Shown piece by piece: positions 1 to 5,820 of a stretch of 5,820 bases of DNA (position 1 is its first letter; every line of letters starts with the position of its first letter). The stretch is from Bacilli bacterium (GTDB taxonomy: Bacteria > Bacillota_I > Bacilli_A > RFN20 > CAG-826). The notes beneath the pieces are model-generated. The model was not told the DNA's origin and made no database searches. It saw nothing but the letters and a program-made list of their open reading frames with translations. The DNA is taken from positions 1 through 5,820 of the forward strand of contig JAFXLR010000030.1 of assembly GCA_017531065.1 (NCBI GenBank). The letters are read 5' to 3'. A program made the translations under genes and the position numbers.

Positions 1-129
1 ATAATAGGCCAGAGGGATTCCCACCGCCGAGAGTATGAATAAGCCAAGGAAAATCGGACCGACGACGGTTGATGCGCGGTTGCTAAGGAAGGCCTTAAGA
101 TTGACTTGTTTGGTTTGGTTCTTTTTCAT
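1..129 (-). CDS. Membrane protein, N-terminal fragment (cut by window edge)
   Basis: This is an open frame of 43 codons from ATG at 127-129 to the window edge, with no stop. The first ~13 residues (MKKNQTKQVNLKA) are basic and polar. A hydrophobic stretch follows at about residues 22-43 (VVGPIFLGLFILSAVGIPLA), which looks like a first transmembrane helix with the N-terminus inside the cell. The start is supported by an AAGGAG site at 137-142 with a 7-base spacer, and by the upstream stop only 11 bases away. It is the last gene of the same-strand run visible here. The fragment is too short to name a family. A transporter permease is possible but not shown by anything in these 43 residues. Confidence 0.75.
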   Translation of the reverse strand, partial: MKKNQTKQVNLKAFLSNRASTVVGPIFLGLFILSAVGIPLAYY

Positions 130-136
130 GGCCTTT

Positions 137-142
137 CTCCTT
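137..142 (-). promoter_or_regulatory. Ribosome binding site AAGGAG for the gene at 1-129
   Basis: On the minus strand AAGGAG lies 7 bases before the ATG at 129 and overlaps the TAA stop of the preceding gene (141-143). It fixes the start of the short downstream fragment, and it suggests translation follows on from the upstream gene. Confidence 0.7.
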
Positions 143-872
143 ATTCGTTAACGTCCTCGGTGCGGGCGACGAGGATTCGGGTGATGATCTTGCCGATTGT
201 CGGCATCATCTCTAAGCCCGTGCGGATATAGTTGATTCTTTCGCGTTCTTTTCCCATCTGCATCGCCACACCTTTGATGGTCAGAAGGGCGGTGTTGTTA
301 AGATGGCAGACCATCGCGATGGCAGCGCTTGTGTTGTCATAAGCGCGCATATTCTCTTCTTGGACGAGGAAGTGGTTTTGGACGATGGTTGAGACCTTGT
401 TCGGCATGAAATAGAAAGAGGAACCAGAAAGAAGGAAGCCCCTTTGGACGTATCTTGTCGTCATAAGATAAGCGTTCTTCTCAGCCCTATCGTTGATAAG
501 GTTATCGGCGACGAAGAATGGGTCTCTTCCTGGGATTTGGCCATAGACGGCCTCTTTGTTGTCGGTGAAATCGATGTCGGCGTAGAAATAACGGTCGGCG
601 ATGAATAAATCCCCTTGGCGGAGCTCATCGCTGAAGCTATAGACCGAACCGACGTTAAAGACCATGTATGGGTCGAATTTCTCGATGATGAGGGTCATGA
701 TGATGCCAGCATCCACAAGAGATGGGCCAGTCGCGGCAACGACGCAATCCTCACGGAAAATGGTGCCCTCATAGACTTTGAAGCCTCCAGTGAGGGTCAC
801 TTCTTTCGGATTCCCCATCTTCGCTTTGAAATAGAGGATATCGTCGCTAGTCGTACCGATTATGGCGATCAT
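141..872 (-). CDS. MTAN/Pfs-like nucleoside phosphorylase-superfamily protein, probably catalytically altered
   Basis: The 243 residues match the length and layout of 5'-methylthioadenosine/S-adenosylhomocysteine nucleosidase (E. coli Pfs, 232 residues). Seen in order: an N-terminal IAIIGTTSDD strand (residues 2-11), a NVGS glycine loop (73-76) equivalent to Pfs NTGS, YGQIPG (110-115) equivalent to YGQLPG, and a C-terminal AAIAMVCH helix (183-190) equivalent to TAIAHVCH. By eye alignment the key Pfs positions differ. Glu12 becomes Asp11, the ribose-binding VEMEA stretch becomes YDNTS (residues 178-182; Glu172 to Asp179 and Glu174 to Thr181), and the catalytic Asp197 of the SDxAD motif becomes Met204. 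The family fold is well supported, but hydrolysis of MTA or SAH is doubtful. The protein may bind a nucleoside as a sensor or act on another substrate. No signal peptide or membrane segment is visible. Its ATG overlaps the stop of the EAL gene (ATGA), and a strong AGGAGGT precedes it. Confidence 0.8.
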   Translation of the reverse strand: MIAIIGTTSDDILYFKAKMGNPKEVTLTGGFKVYEGTIFREDCVVAATGPSLVDAGIIMTLIIEKFDPYMVFNVGSVYSFSDELRQGDLFIADRYFYADIDFTDNKEAVYGQIPGRDPFFVADNLINDRAEKNAYLMTTRYVQRGFLLSGSSFYFMPNKVSTIVQNHFLVQEENMRAYDNTSAAIAMVCHLNNTALLTIKGVAMQMGKERERINYIRTGLEMMPTIGKIITRILVARTEDVNE

Positions 873-2446
873 TTGGCTACCTCCTCTTGTTTCTTTTTCT
901 TCTCGAATGGGTTATTGCTAAGGAACCTCTGGAATTCGAATTCGCCAAGCGGGCGGCTATAGTAATAGCCTTGGACGGCATCGATGCCAAGTTCCTTGAC
1001 GATGTTTTTCTGGTTTTCGGTCTCAACACCTTCGGCGATGGTCTTCATGCCTAAGGAATGCGAGATGTCATTGATGCAACGGACAAGGTCGCGGCTCTTT
1101 TGGTCAAGCTCAAACTCATCGATGAAGGATTTGTCGATCTTAAGGGTGTCGAAAGGAATCTTCTTTAAGGATGAGAAAGCCGAATATCCCATGCCGAAGT
1201 CATCGATCGAGGTGTCAAGGTCAAGGGCTTTGATTTTTCTGATCATGGCGGAGACGAAGACGGCGTCTTGAGCGGCCATGGATTCGGTTAACTCAATCTC
1301 AATCCATTTAGGATTTATCTCGTATTTCTCCATCGTCTCTTTGTAGAAAGTAAGGATATCTGGTGCGAGAGCGGTCTTTCTAGAAAGGTTGATGGAGACC
1401 TTTGGAATACGTTTCCCTTCGTTCTTCCACTTCACCATGTTCTTACAAACCTGCTCAAAGACGTATTTGTCGACTTCGATGATACGTCCGGATTGCTCGG
1501 CGAATGGGATAAAAAGGGATGGCGGGAGAAGGCCGCGAGATGGATGGTTCCATCTGATAAGGGCTTCGGCACCGAAGAAGAAATCGTTCTGAAGATCGAA
1601 TTTTGGTTGATAGAAGACTTGGAGCTGCTCTTCGTTGATGGCGTTGCCAAGTTCGCTAGAAAGGGAACGTTCGCCTTCATCATCCATCATGAATTCCTCG
1701 CTATAGACGATGACGTCGCTCGAGATACGGGACGAGAGGTTATAGGTGCCAGCGATTTGGGCTTTGCTATAGACATCTTCGAAAGACTGGCCATGATAGG
1801 CGTGATAGACGCCACAAAGGATGGCGACATCAGGCATCGTGCCATCTTTCTCTAAGATGTAGTTGACTCTTTGACAGATGGACTGGAGCTCTTCGATGAA
1901 AAGAGATTCCTCCCCTCCTTTTTTGATGAGGATCCAACCCTTGATTGGGGAGAAGCCATAAGCGTAATTCTTATTGTCTTTGCCAACCGCCTCATGTATC
2001 GCGGCATATAAAGCATCGTTGATGATGCGCGGTCCTTTTTGGCCATAGATGCTACGGAGTCGGGTGATGTCTCTAACGTCAAGGACGGCGAAGAGAGATT
2101 CCGCCTTCCTTCTTCTCATCATATGGGAGAAAGACTGCCTCAAGGCAGATTCGTTGAAGATATAGATTTCTTTCGTGAAGTTATCTTTAGCGATATCCCT
2201 ATCTAACGCTGACATCGCAAGGACGTCCTGATAAAGGATAGCGACGACGATGAGAACGGCGTTGACGATGACCGTGACATAAAGGCTGATGATGAAACCA
2301 GGCTTGTAGTAGCCTCTGATCATGATCGTGTAAAGGACGATCGAGGCGATCGTGTTGATGGCCAAGATGATGTAGATGATGTAGGAGTTTCTCTTATGGG
2401 TCTTATAGGAGAAACGGGACGCGAAGAAGTTAAGTAATCGTCTCAT
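869..2446 (-). CDS. Membrane EAL-domain c-di-GMP phosphodiesterase with degenerate GGDEF domain
   Basis: The 525-residue protein has a basic N-terminus, then two membrane helices at about residues 21-43 and 51-72 joined by a short loop, leaving both ends in the cytoplasm. Residues ~114-250 have the spacing of a GGDEF domain (FAVLDVRDITRLRSIYG). However, the signature site near 163-172 reads YGFSPIKGWI, so diguanylate cyclase activity and the RxxD inhibitory site are absent. Residues ~265-510 form an EAL domain with every expected catalytic position: Glu294 in the EAL motif, Asn353, Glu385 and Glu388 (IELTES), Asp415-Asp416 (DDFGMG), Lys436, Glu472 (AEGVET) and Gln492. From Asn353 onwards these sit at a constant offset of 120 from the RocR residues. 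The protein should hydrolyse c-di-GMP to pGpG at the inner membrane face, with the GGDEF remnant perhaps a GTP-sensing or dimerisation part. It ends in a lysine-rich tail. It overlaps both neighbours by 4 bases. Confidence 0.93.
   Translation of the reverse strand: MRRLLNFFASRFSYKTHKRNSYIIYIILAINTIASIVLYTIMIRGYYKPGFIISLYVTVIVNAVLIVVAILYQDVLAMSALDRDIAKDNFTKEIYIFNESALRQSFSHMMRRRKAESLFAVLDVRDITRLRSIYGQKGPRIINDALYAAIHEAVGKDNKNYAYGFSPIKGWILIKKGGEESLFIEELQSICQRVNYILEKDGTMPDVAILCGVYHAYHGQSFEDVYSKAQIAGTYNLSSRISSDVIVYSEEFMMDDEGERSLSSELGNAINEEQLQVFYQPKFDLQNDFFFGAEALIRWNHPSRGLLPPSLFIPFAEQSGRIIEVDKYVFEQVCKNMVKWKNEGKRIPKVSINLSRKTALAPDILTFYKETMEKYEINPKWIEIELTESMAAQDAVFVSAMIRKIKALDLDTSIDDFGMGYSAFSSLKKIPFDTLKIDKSFIDEFELDQKSRDLVRCINDISHSLGMKTIAEGVETENQKNIVKELGIDAVQGYYYSRPLGEFEFQRFLSNNPFEKKKKQEEVAK
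878..884 (-). promoter_or_regulatory. Strong ribosome binding site AGGAGGT for the MTAN-like gene
   Basis: AGGAGGT lies 5 bases before the ATG at 872, inside the last codons of the EAL gene. It is the strongest Shine-Dalgarno site in the window and confirms the start of the MTAN-like gene despite the overlapping ATGA. This gene may therefore be translated well independently of its upstream neighbour. Confidence 0.8.
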
Positions 2447-3504
2447 TGCTTTTCTCCTTCCTTAGCGAGCTCGGCTAAAATCTTAGCCTTCTCTTCTTGC
2501 TTTATCCTTTCAAGCTCTTCCGATTTGGCGAGCTCTTCCTTGGCTTTCTTGAATTCTTCCATGAAGAGGGCTTTCTGCTCCTTCTTCATCTCTTCCATCT
2601 CTCGCTCAATCTCTTTGCGCATCTGGTATTTCTCTTTGAAGATGAGGGAGGCTTTCTCGTCACTTGGATCCACTCCCGCGGCGATCATCTCAGCATTGAG
2701 TTCCTCTTCCTCTTTCTTCTTTTCCTCGCGGTATCCTTTGATGAAATCAATGACGGTCATCGTACCGATGATGAGGATTGGGACCAAAATGGCCACTGGG
2801 ACGAACCAGATGCTTTGGACGGTATGGAGGACGCCGCCGAAGAAATGGCTATGGCTGATGACGGTGCCAACGTAGTACTTGGCTGGGACATTATCGCGAT
2901 ATGTTGATTCAACGGCTTTGCCGGTGACTTTGGTGTACCACTCCGCATTGAGGTTATCGCCACAGGTGAAGAAAGTCATATCGTGCTTGCCAGCGAAGGT
3001 TGGGATGGTATGGGCGAGGGTATGCTCTTTGTCTTCTTTTGAACGGGTCAAGAAGGATTTTCCTTCTTCGAGAGCGACTTCTTCGCCTCCATTAGCCCAG
3101 GAGGTTCCATTATCAAGGCTATATTCGAAAGCGGGACTCACCTCAAACGAGCCTTTCGCGCCTGCGTATTCTGGGGATTCGACGATCTCGATGACGCGGT
3201 GAGAGACGCAGTATCCGATCGCCTCGCTATAGAAGGCGATGATCTCCCCTGCTTTGACATCGTTGACGTCTTTCTTTTGGATGACGATCCCTTCTCCGGC
3301 GTCGAATGAATCAGGTTGTTCCCCTTCCATCGAATCGGTGAGGACTTCCATGAAGCTATACCCGAAGAGGCTTGGGATACCAAAGTTATTGTTCTTCGTG
3401 ATGAACATGTCGATCTGAAGGCCGAGTATCAAAACGATGAGGGCACCGAGAACGATGTCCACGATCTTCGAGGCAATTTTTTTCTTCTTCTTTTGCTCTT
3501 CCAT
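2443..3504 (-). CDS. SipW/Sec11-type signal peptidase I with C-terminal cytoplasmic coiled coil
   Basis: The 353-residue protein starts with a short basic cytoplasmic end (KKKKK), then a membrane helix at about 13-35. The catalytic serine region is VLTDSMEG (Ser58), the second box SHRV carries His102 where bacterial-type LepB would have Lys, and TCGDN supplies Asp183. This Ser/His/Asp set is that of the S26B group (Bacillus SipW, archaeal and eukaryotic Sec11), which cleaves signal peptides outside the membrane. YYVGTVI (211-217) is the usual strand before a second helix at about 232-254. Two features are odd. About 80 residues separate His102 from Asp183, against about 20 in Sec11, and the insert holds a FEYSLDNGTSW segment. 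Residues 255-353 are a Glu/Lys-rich helix predicted to coil in the cytoplasm. SipW relatives process a few dedicated surface proteins, but no such substrate is visible here. The start follows the upstream stop by 5 bases with only a weak AAGAGA site. Confidence 0.88.
   Translation of the reverse strand: MEEQKKKKKIASKIVDIVLGALIVLILGLQIDMFITKNNNFGIPSLFGYSFMEVLTDSMEGEQPDSFDAGEGIVIQKKDVNDVKAGEIIAFYSEAIGYCVSHRVIEIVESPEYAGAKGSFEVSPAFEYSLDNGTSWANGGEEVALEEGKSFLTRSKEDKEHTLAHTIPTFAGKHDMTFFTCGDNLNAEWYTKVTGKAVESTYRDNVPAKYYVGTVISHSHFFGGVLHTVQSIWFVPVAILVPILIIGTMTVIDFIKGYREEKKKEEEELNAEMIAAGVDPSDEKASLIFKEKYQMRKEIEREMEEMKKEQKALFMEEFKKAKEELAKSEELERIKQEEKAKILAELAKEGEKQ
2454..2459 (-). promoter_or_regulatory. 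Ribosome binding site AAGGAG for the EAL gene
   Basis: AAGGAG lies 7 bases before the ATG at 2446, within the 3' end of the signal peptidase gene. It supports this start over later in-frame ATG codons, which would cut into the first membrane helix. Confidence 0.7.
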
Positions 3505-3509
3505 GTCTC

Positions 3510-5555
3510 TTACTTGGCTTTCTTAATACGGAAGACTTTGCCTTTTGGCTCCGCTTCTTTGGTGGCTGGTTTAGCGTCTTTCTTCACCTTGATGGCTTTT
3601 GGCGAAGATGAGGCTACTTCTTCTTTAGAAGTTTCGCTTTTAATGAAAACGATATTGCCATATGGGTCGGTCTTGATGCCGCCGATATCCATGGCATTTT
3701 TCGAATATCCCCTGCGAATCCTCACTATTTCTGGTTTTGGTTCTTCTACTGGGGAAGGAACGATATGAACGGATTTGCCCTTTTCTTCTTTGGAGCGAAT
3801 CTGTTCTTCGAGTTCTTTGACGCGGGCGTGATCGCCTTCTTGGGCGGCAAGTTTTTCCTCAAGCTCAGCGATACGCTTGGCTTGGGCTTCTTTCTCTTCT
3901 TGGAGTTTTTCGACGAGTTCCTTGTCGGCGTTATATTCCTCTAAAGGAATGGTGAAAGTTGGGCCATCGGAAAGGGTTTCTCCTTGTGGCTCAGTTCCGG
4001 TATCTGCTTGTTCTTGTGGTTTCTCTTTTGGTTCTTCGACTGACTGATGTCTCGTTTTAGCGAGTTCGTCAGCGATCGATTCATCGATTGGGGCGTCTTC
4101 AAGCGCCATCGCTAAGATTCTTTCGCGGGCTTCTTTGAGGAGTTCGTTTTCTCTAGCAAGACGGATCTCGGTTTCGATTCTGATCTTCTCTTCGAGTTCA
4201 CGGAGTCTTTGGGCCTCTTCTTCTTGGCGTTTGGCTTCAGCGGCAGCGCGTTCTTCTTCGAGTTGCTTCTCTTCCGCTTTACGGCGTTCCATCTCAGCGA
4301 TGATGGCTTCCTGATCCATGAAGTTTCTTTCTTCTTCGGCTTGCTCACGGAGTTCTTTGGCGGTGAGCATCTCAGCGGTTAAGTATTCGTTATCGCTATC
4401 TTTGAAGGCTTTGACCTCATCTGGAGTCCAAGCGAAATCCTTCTCTTCTGGCTCTCTATCTGGAGTGACTAGCAAAGATTCATGCTCTGGGAACTGGTCA
4501 TAACGGAACTTATGGGAAAGGAAGGTCTCATCTTCAAGTGAAAGCATGACCTTTGGCTCAAAGTGCTTGGTCATCGCTTTGGCTTTTTCTTTCTCCGATT
4601 CCTTGGTTTTGACCACTCTGTTATCGATTAAGTGAGTGTGAAGCGTTGCCATTGAGGCAGCGGTAAGTCCATAGACCTCATTGAAGTAAGCCTCATCGAA
4701 TTCCCCCTTCTTCTCCTCAATATCGAAAGAGATGCCGAGTTTGGTGTAGGAATCGATGAACTTCCAAAGGACCGCGACCTTATGGTAGTCAGGGTTCTTA
4801 AGAAGAAGGTTAGTCATCTGGAGAGGCGAGTGGACACTTTTGGCATCCTTCATCTCCTCCATGAATGGGGACTTGATATAGAAGTTGACGCGTTCGGAAA
4901 GGTTCTTGATACGGGCAAGGAGCACCTTGTTCTTCTCGTATTCGCCTTTATCGTCAGATTCGATGGAGATTTTGATACGATTGTCGACTTCGTAACGGAC
5001 CCCATCGATCTCGGTCTTTGAGTGGATGAATAAAACGTCGGAGTTACGGGTTTCACCTTTATCTGAGATGAACTGAACACGTTTCTCAACGAAGAAAGTA
5101 AGACGCTGGATGAGAGACATAAGAACGCGGTTCTCATAGATCTGCATATCGACGTCAGACCCAATTGAGAGAATACGTTCAGGGACGATCTGGCCTTGCT
5201 TGTTGAAGCCATGGATATAGCGGGTATGGGACGCAAGGTGGCGGATTGAGGTTGAGTTGATACGTTTGGCTTGGCCAGCGAGCACTAGATCCTGCGTCTC
5301 CTTAATGAAGGTACGAGGATGGGCGATAATGCGGTCGATGGCGTCAAAGCCGGTATCAAGCTCGGTGACCCACTTGTCATCATAGGTCTTGTTCTCGTGG
5401 CGGTTACGCTGGAAAACGCTATTCTCACCGGTCTTCTTGATGGCCTCGACGAACGACTTGAAAGGAAGGCTCCCTTTTAGGAGCGAATCCATCTTCTTCG
5501 TATAGTCAGAATGGACGTGAGTCAGTTTTGCGGTGTCTTTTTCCTTTTTCGCCAT
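3510..5555 (-). CDS. DUF2357-like protein with coiled coils in place of a nuclease domain
   Basis: This is a 681-residue soluble protein with no signal peptide or membrane helix. Residues ~1-310 resemble the DUF2357 domain found in McrC-like partners of McrB-type AAA+ ATPases. The matching points are IRHLASH (104-110), a DMQIYENRVLMSLIQRL block (136-152) equivalent to the family's DTxENRF-helix, and NPDYHKVAVLW (254-264) equivalent to the PDYRxVxxLW motif. This match is from memory of family motifs and is tentative. In the family a PD-(D/E)XK nuclease usually follows, but no such motif is visible here. Instead there is a linker (320-395), a long coiled coil (~397-485), a Pro/Glu/Gln-rich stretch (~500-535), a second coiled coil (~545-595) and a basic tail. 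The tail has a conserved-looking island, AMDIGGIKTDPYGNIVFI (621-638), and three short hydrophobic-basic repeats. No Shine-Dalgarno site precedes the ATG; the start was chosen because it begins the frame just after the upstream gene. A structural or scaffold role is likely. Confidence 0.85.
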   Translation of the reverse strand: MAKKEKDTAKLTHVHSDYTKKMDSLLKGSLPFKSFVEAIKKTGENSVFQRNRHENKTYDDKWVTELDTGFDAIDRIIAHPRTFIKETQDLVLAGQAKRINSTSIRHLASHTRYIHGFNKQGQIVPERILSIGSDVDMQIYENRVLMSLIQRLTFFVEKRVQFISDKGETRNSDVLFIHSKTEIDGVRYEVDNRIKISIESDDKGEYEKNKVLLARIKNLSERVNFYIKSPFMEEMKDAKSVHSPLQMTNLLLKNPDYHKVAVLWKFIDSYTKLGISFDIEEKKGEFDEAYFNEVYGLTAASMATLHTHLIDNRVVKTKESEKEKAKAMTKHFEPKVMLSLEDETFLSHKFRYDQFPEHESLLVTPDREPEEKDFAWTPDEVKAFKDSDNEYLTAEMLTAKELREQAEEERNFMDQEAIIAEMERRKAEEKQLEEERAAAEAKRQEEEAQRLRELEEKIRIETEIRLARENELLKEARERILAMALEDAPIDESIADELAKTRHQSVEEPKEKPQEQADTGTEPQGETLSDGPTFTIPLEEYNADKELVEKLQEEKEAQAKRIAELEEKLAAQEGDHARVKELEEQIRSKEEKGKSVHIVPSPVEEPKPEIVRIRRGYSKNAMDIGGIKTDPYGNIVFIKSETSKEEVASSSPKAIKVKKDAKPATKEAEPKGKVFRIKKAK

Positions 5556-5601
5556 GGTTTAAAAAGAATGTTGTTTTGTGGGAGATTTTTGGATCAAAAG
5601 A

Positions 5602-5820
5602 CTATCCGACATCCTTAAGGAAGCCGGCGATCTTGGCCTTTGACATCTTGAACTCGGCTTTGCCAAAGAGCTTGGTGAGCTTGGCATCGAGTTCGATTAA
5701 GTCATCGCGAAGGTGAGCGATGTTAAGGGATTCGAATTTCTTAAGAATCTTCGTGGCGAAGATGTAGTCAACACCCTCAAGCTCGGTTCCGCCTGTGGCG
5801 ACGTAGCATGGGACGAAGGC
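5602..5820 (-). CDS. C-terminal fragment, possibly a McrB-like AAA+ ATPase (cut by window edge)
   Basis: An open frame runs from the window edge to a TAG stop at 5602-5604, giving the last 72 residues. It begins AFVPCYVATGGTELEGVDYI and continues with an ATKILKKFESL helix (22-32), then a charged helix (LRDDLIELDAKLTKLFG, 37-53) and a short Lys-rich end. The pattern of a DY-x-KIL-KF helix followed by a charged pairing helix resembles the C-terminal end of McrB-type AAA+ proteins. The next gene has a DUF2357-like domain, the usual partner of such ATPases. None of the ATP-binding motifs lies inside the window, so the family call is inference. The reading frame itself is secure, with codon use matching its neighbours and good helix periodicity. 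It ends 46 bases before the next gene. Confidence 0.7.
   Translation of the reverse strand, partial: AFVPCYVATGGTELEGVDYIFATKILKKFESLNIAHLRDDLIELDAKLTKLFGKAEFKMSKAKIAGFLKDVG

Noticed and set aside
141..872. Naming the MTAN-like gene mtnN/pfs
   Set aside because: The fold matches, but the catalytic Asp and ribose-binding Glu positions are replaced, so the enzyme name would imply an activity that the residues do not support.
615..962. Plus-strand open frame of 115 codons across the MTAN-like and EAL genes
   Set aside because: It lies opposite two genes with clear family motifs, spans their junction, has no ribosome binding site of note and its translation shows no recognisable domain.
2497..2907. 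Plus-strand open frame of 136 codons rich in Leu and Phe
   Set aside because: Its Leu/Phe-rich composition is the antisense image of the Glu/Lys codons of the signal peptidase coiled-coil tail, so it is a shadow rather than a membrane protein.
3316..3768. Plus-strand open frame of 150 codons bridging the signal peptidase and DUF2357-like genes
   Set aside because: It is antisense to two supported genes and shows no family motif.
3510..4625. Type IV restriction nuclease (McrC) function for the 681-residue protein
   Set aside because: No PD-(D/E)XK motif is visible in the C-terminal part, which is coiled coil and low complexity. Calling it a restriction enzyme would go beyond the sequence.
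5556..5601. Possible promoter or terminator between the first two genes
   Set aside because: TTGATC could pass for a -35 box but no -10 box sits 16-18 bases after it. The inverted repeat has 5-base arms without a following T run on the coding strand, so neither a promoter nor a terminator is supported.

Overview
The window is a stretch of a bacterial chromosome from a single tightly packed gene cluster. Six genes are all on the minus strand, so transcription runs from high to low coordinates. The two outermost genes are cut by the window edges. Gene gaps are 46, 5, -4, -4 and 11 bases, and about 99% of the window is coding. No rRNA, tRNA, CRISPR array, insertion sequence or convincing terminator was seen. 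Base composition is close to balanced and even across the genes, with no patch that looks recently acquired. TGA is used as a stop, strong Shine-Dalgarno sites (AGGAGG, AAGGAG) are present, and there is a SipW/Sec11-type signal peptidase and a membrane EAL protein. Together these fit a Firmicutes/Bacilli-like bacterium using the standard code, possibly an uncultured gut or Mollicutes-relative lineage. This placement is inference, and no gene here pins the taxon.

In order of transcription: (1) 5602-5820, the last 72 residues of a protein whose C-terminus resembles that of McrB-type AAA+ ATPases (tentative). (2) 3510-5555, a 681-residue protein whose N-terminal ~310 residues resemble the DUF2357 domain of McrC-like partners of such ATPases. 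Where a PD-(D/E)XK nuclease would normally follow, it has long Glu/Lys-rich coiled coils and a basic tail. (3) 2443-3504, a membrane signal peptidase of the Ser/His (S26B, SipW/Sec11) type with an enlarged outer domain and a charged cytoplasmic coiled coil. (4) 869-2446, a two-helix membrane protein with a degenerate GGDEF domain and an apparently intact EAL c-di-GMP phosphodiesterase domain. (5) 141-872, a methylthioadenosine/S-adenosylhomocysteine nucleosidase (MTAN/Pfs) fold protein in which the ribose-binding and catalytic acid positions are replaced, so probably a non-catalytic or re-purposed member. (6) 1-129, the N-terminus of a membrane protein.

The 4-base ATGA overlaps joining genes 3-4 and 4-5, and the 5-base gap between genes 2 and 3, suggest that the products are made together. 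Two of the genes encode membrane proteins with large cytoplasmic parts (3 and 4), and two end in long coiled coils (2 and 3). A working hypothesis is a membrane-linked assembly: an AAA+/DUF2357-like cytosolic module coupled to a surface-protein processing protease, with c-di-GMP turnover and a nucleoside-binding sensor as inputs. This is inference from gene order and domain content, and no described system with this composition is known to me.
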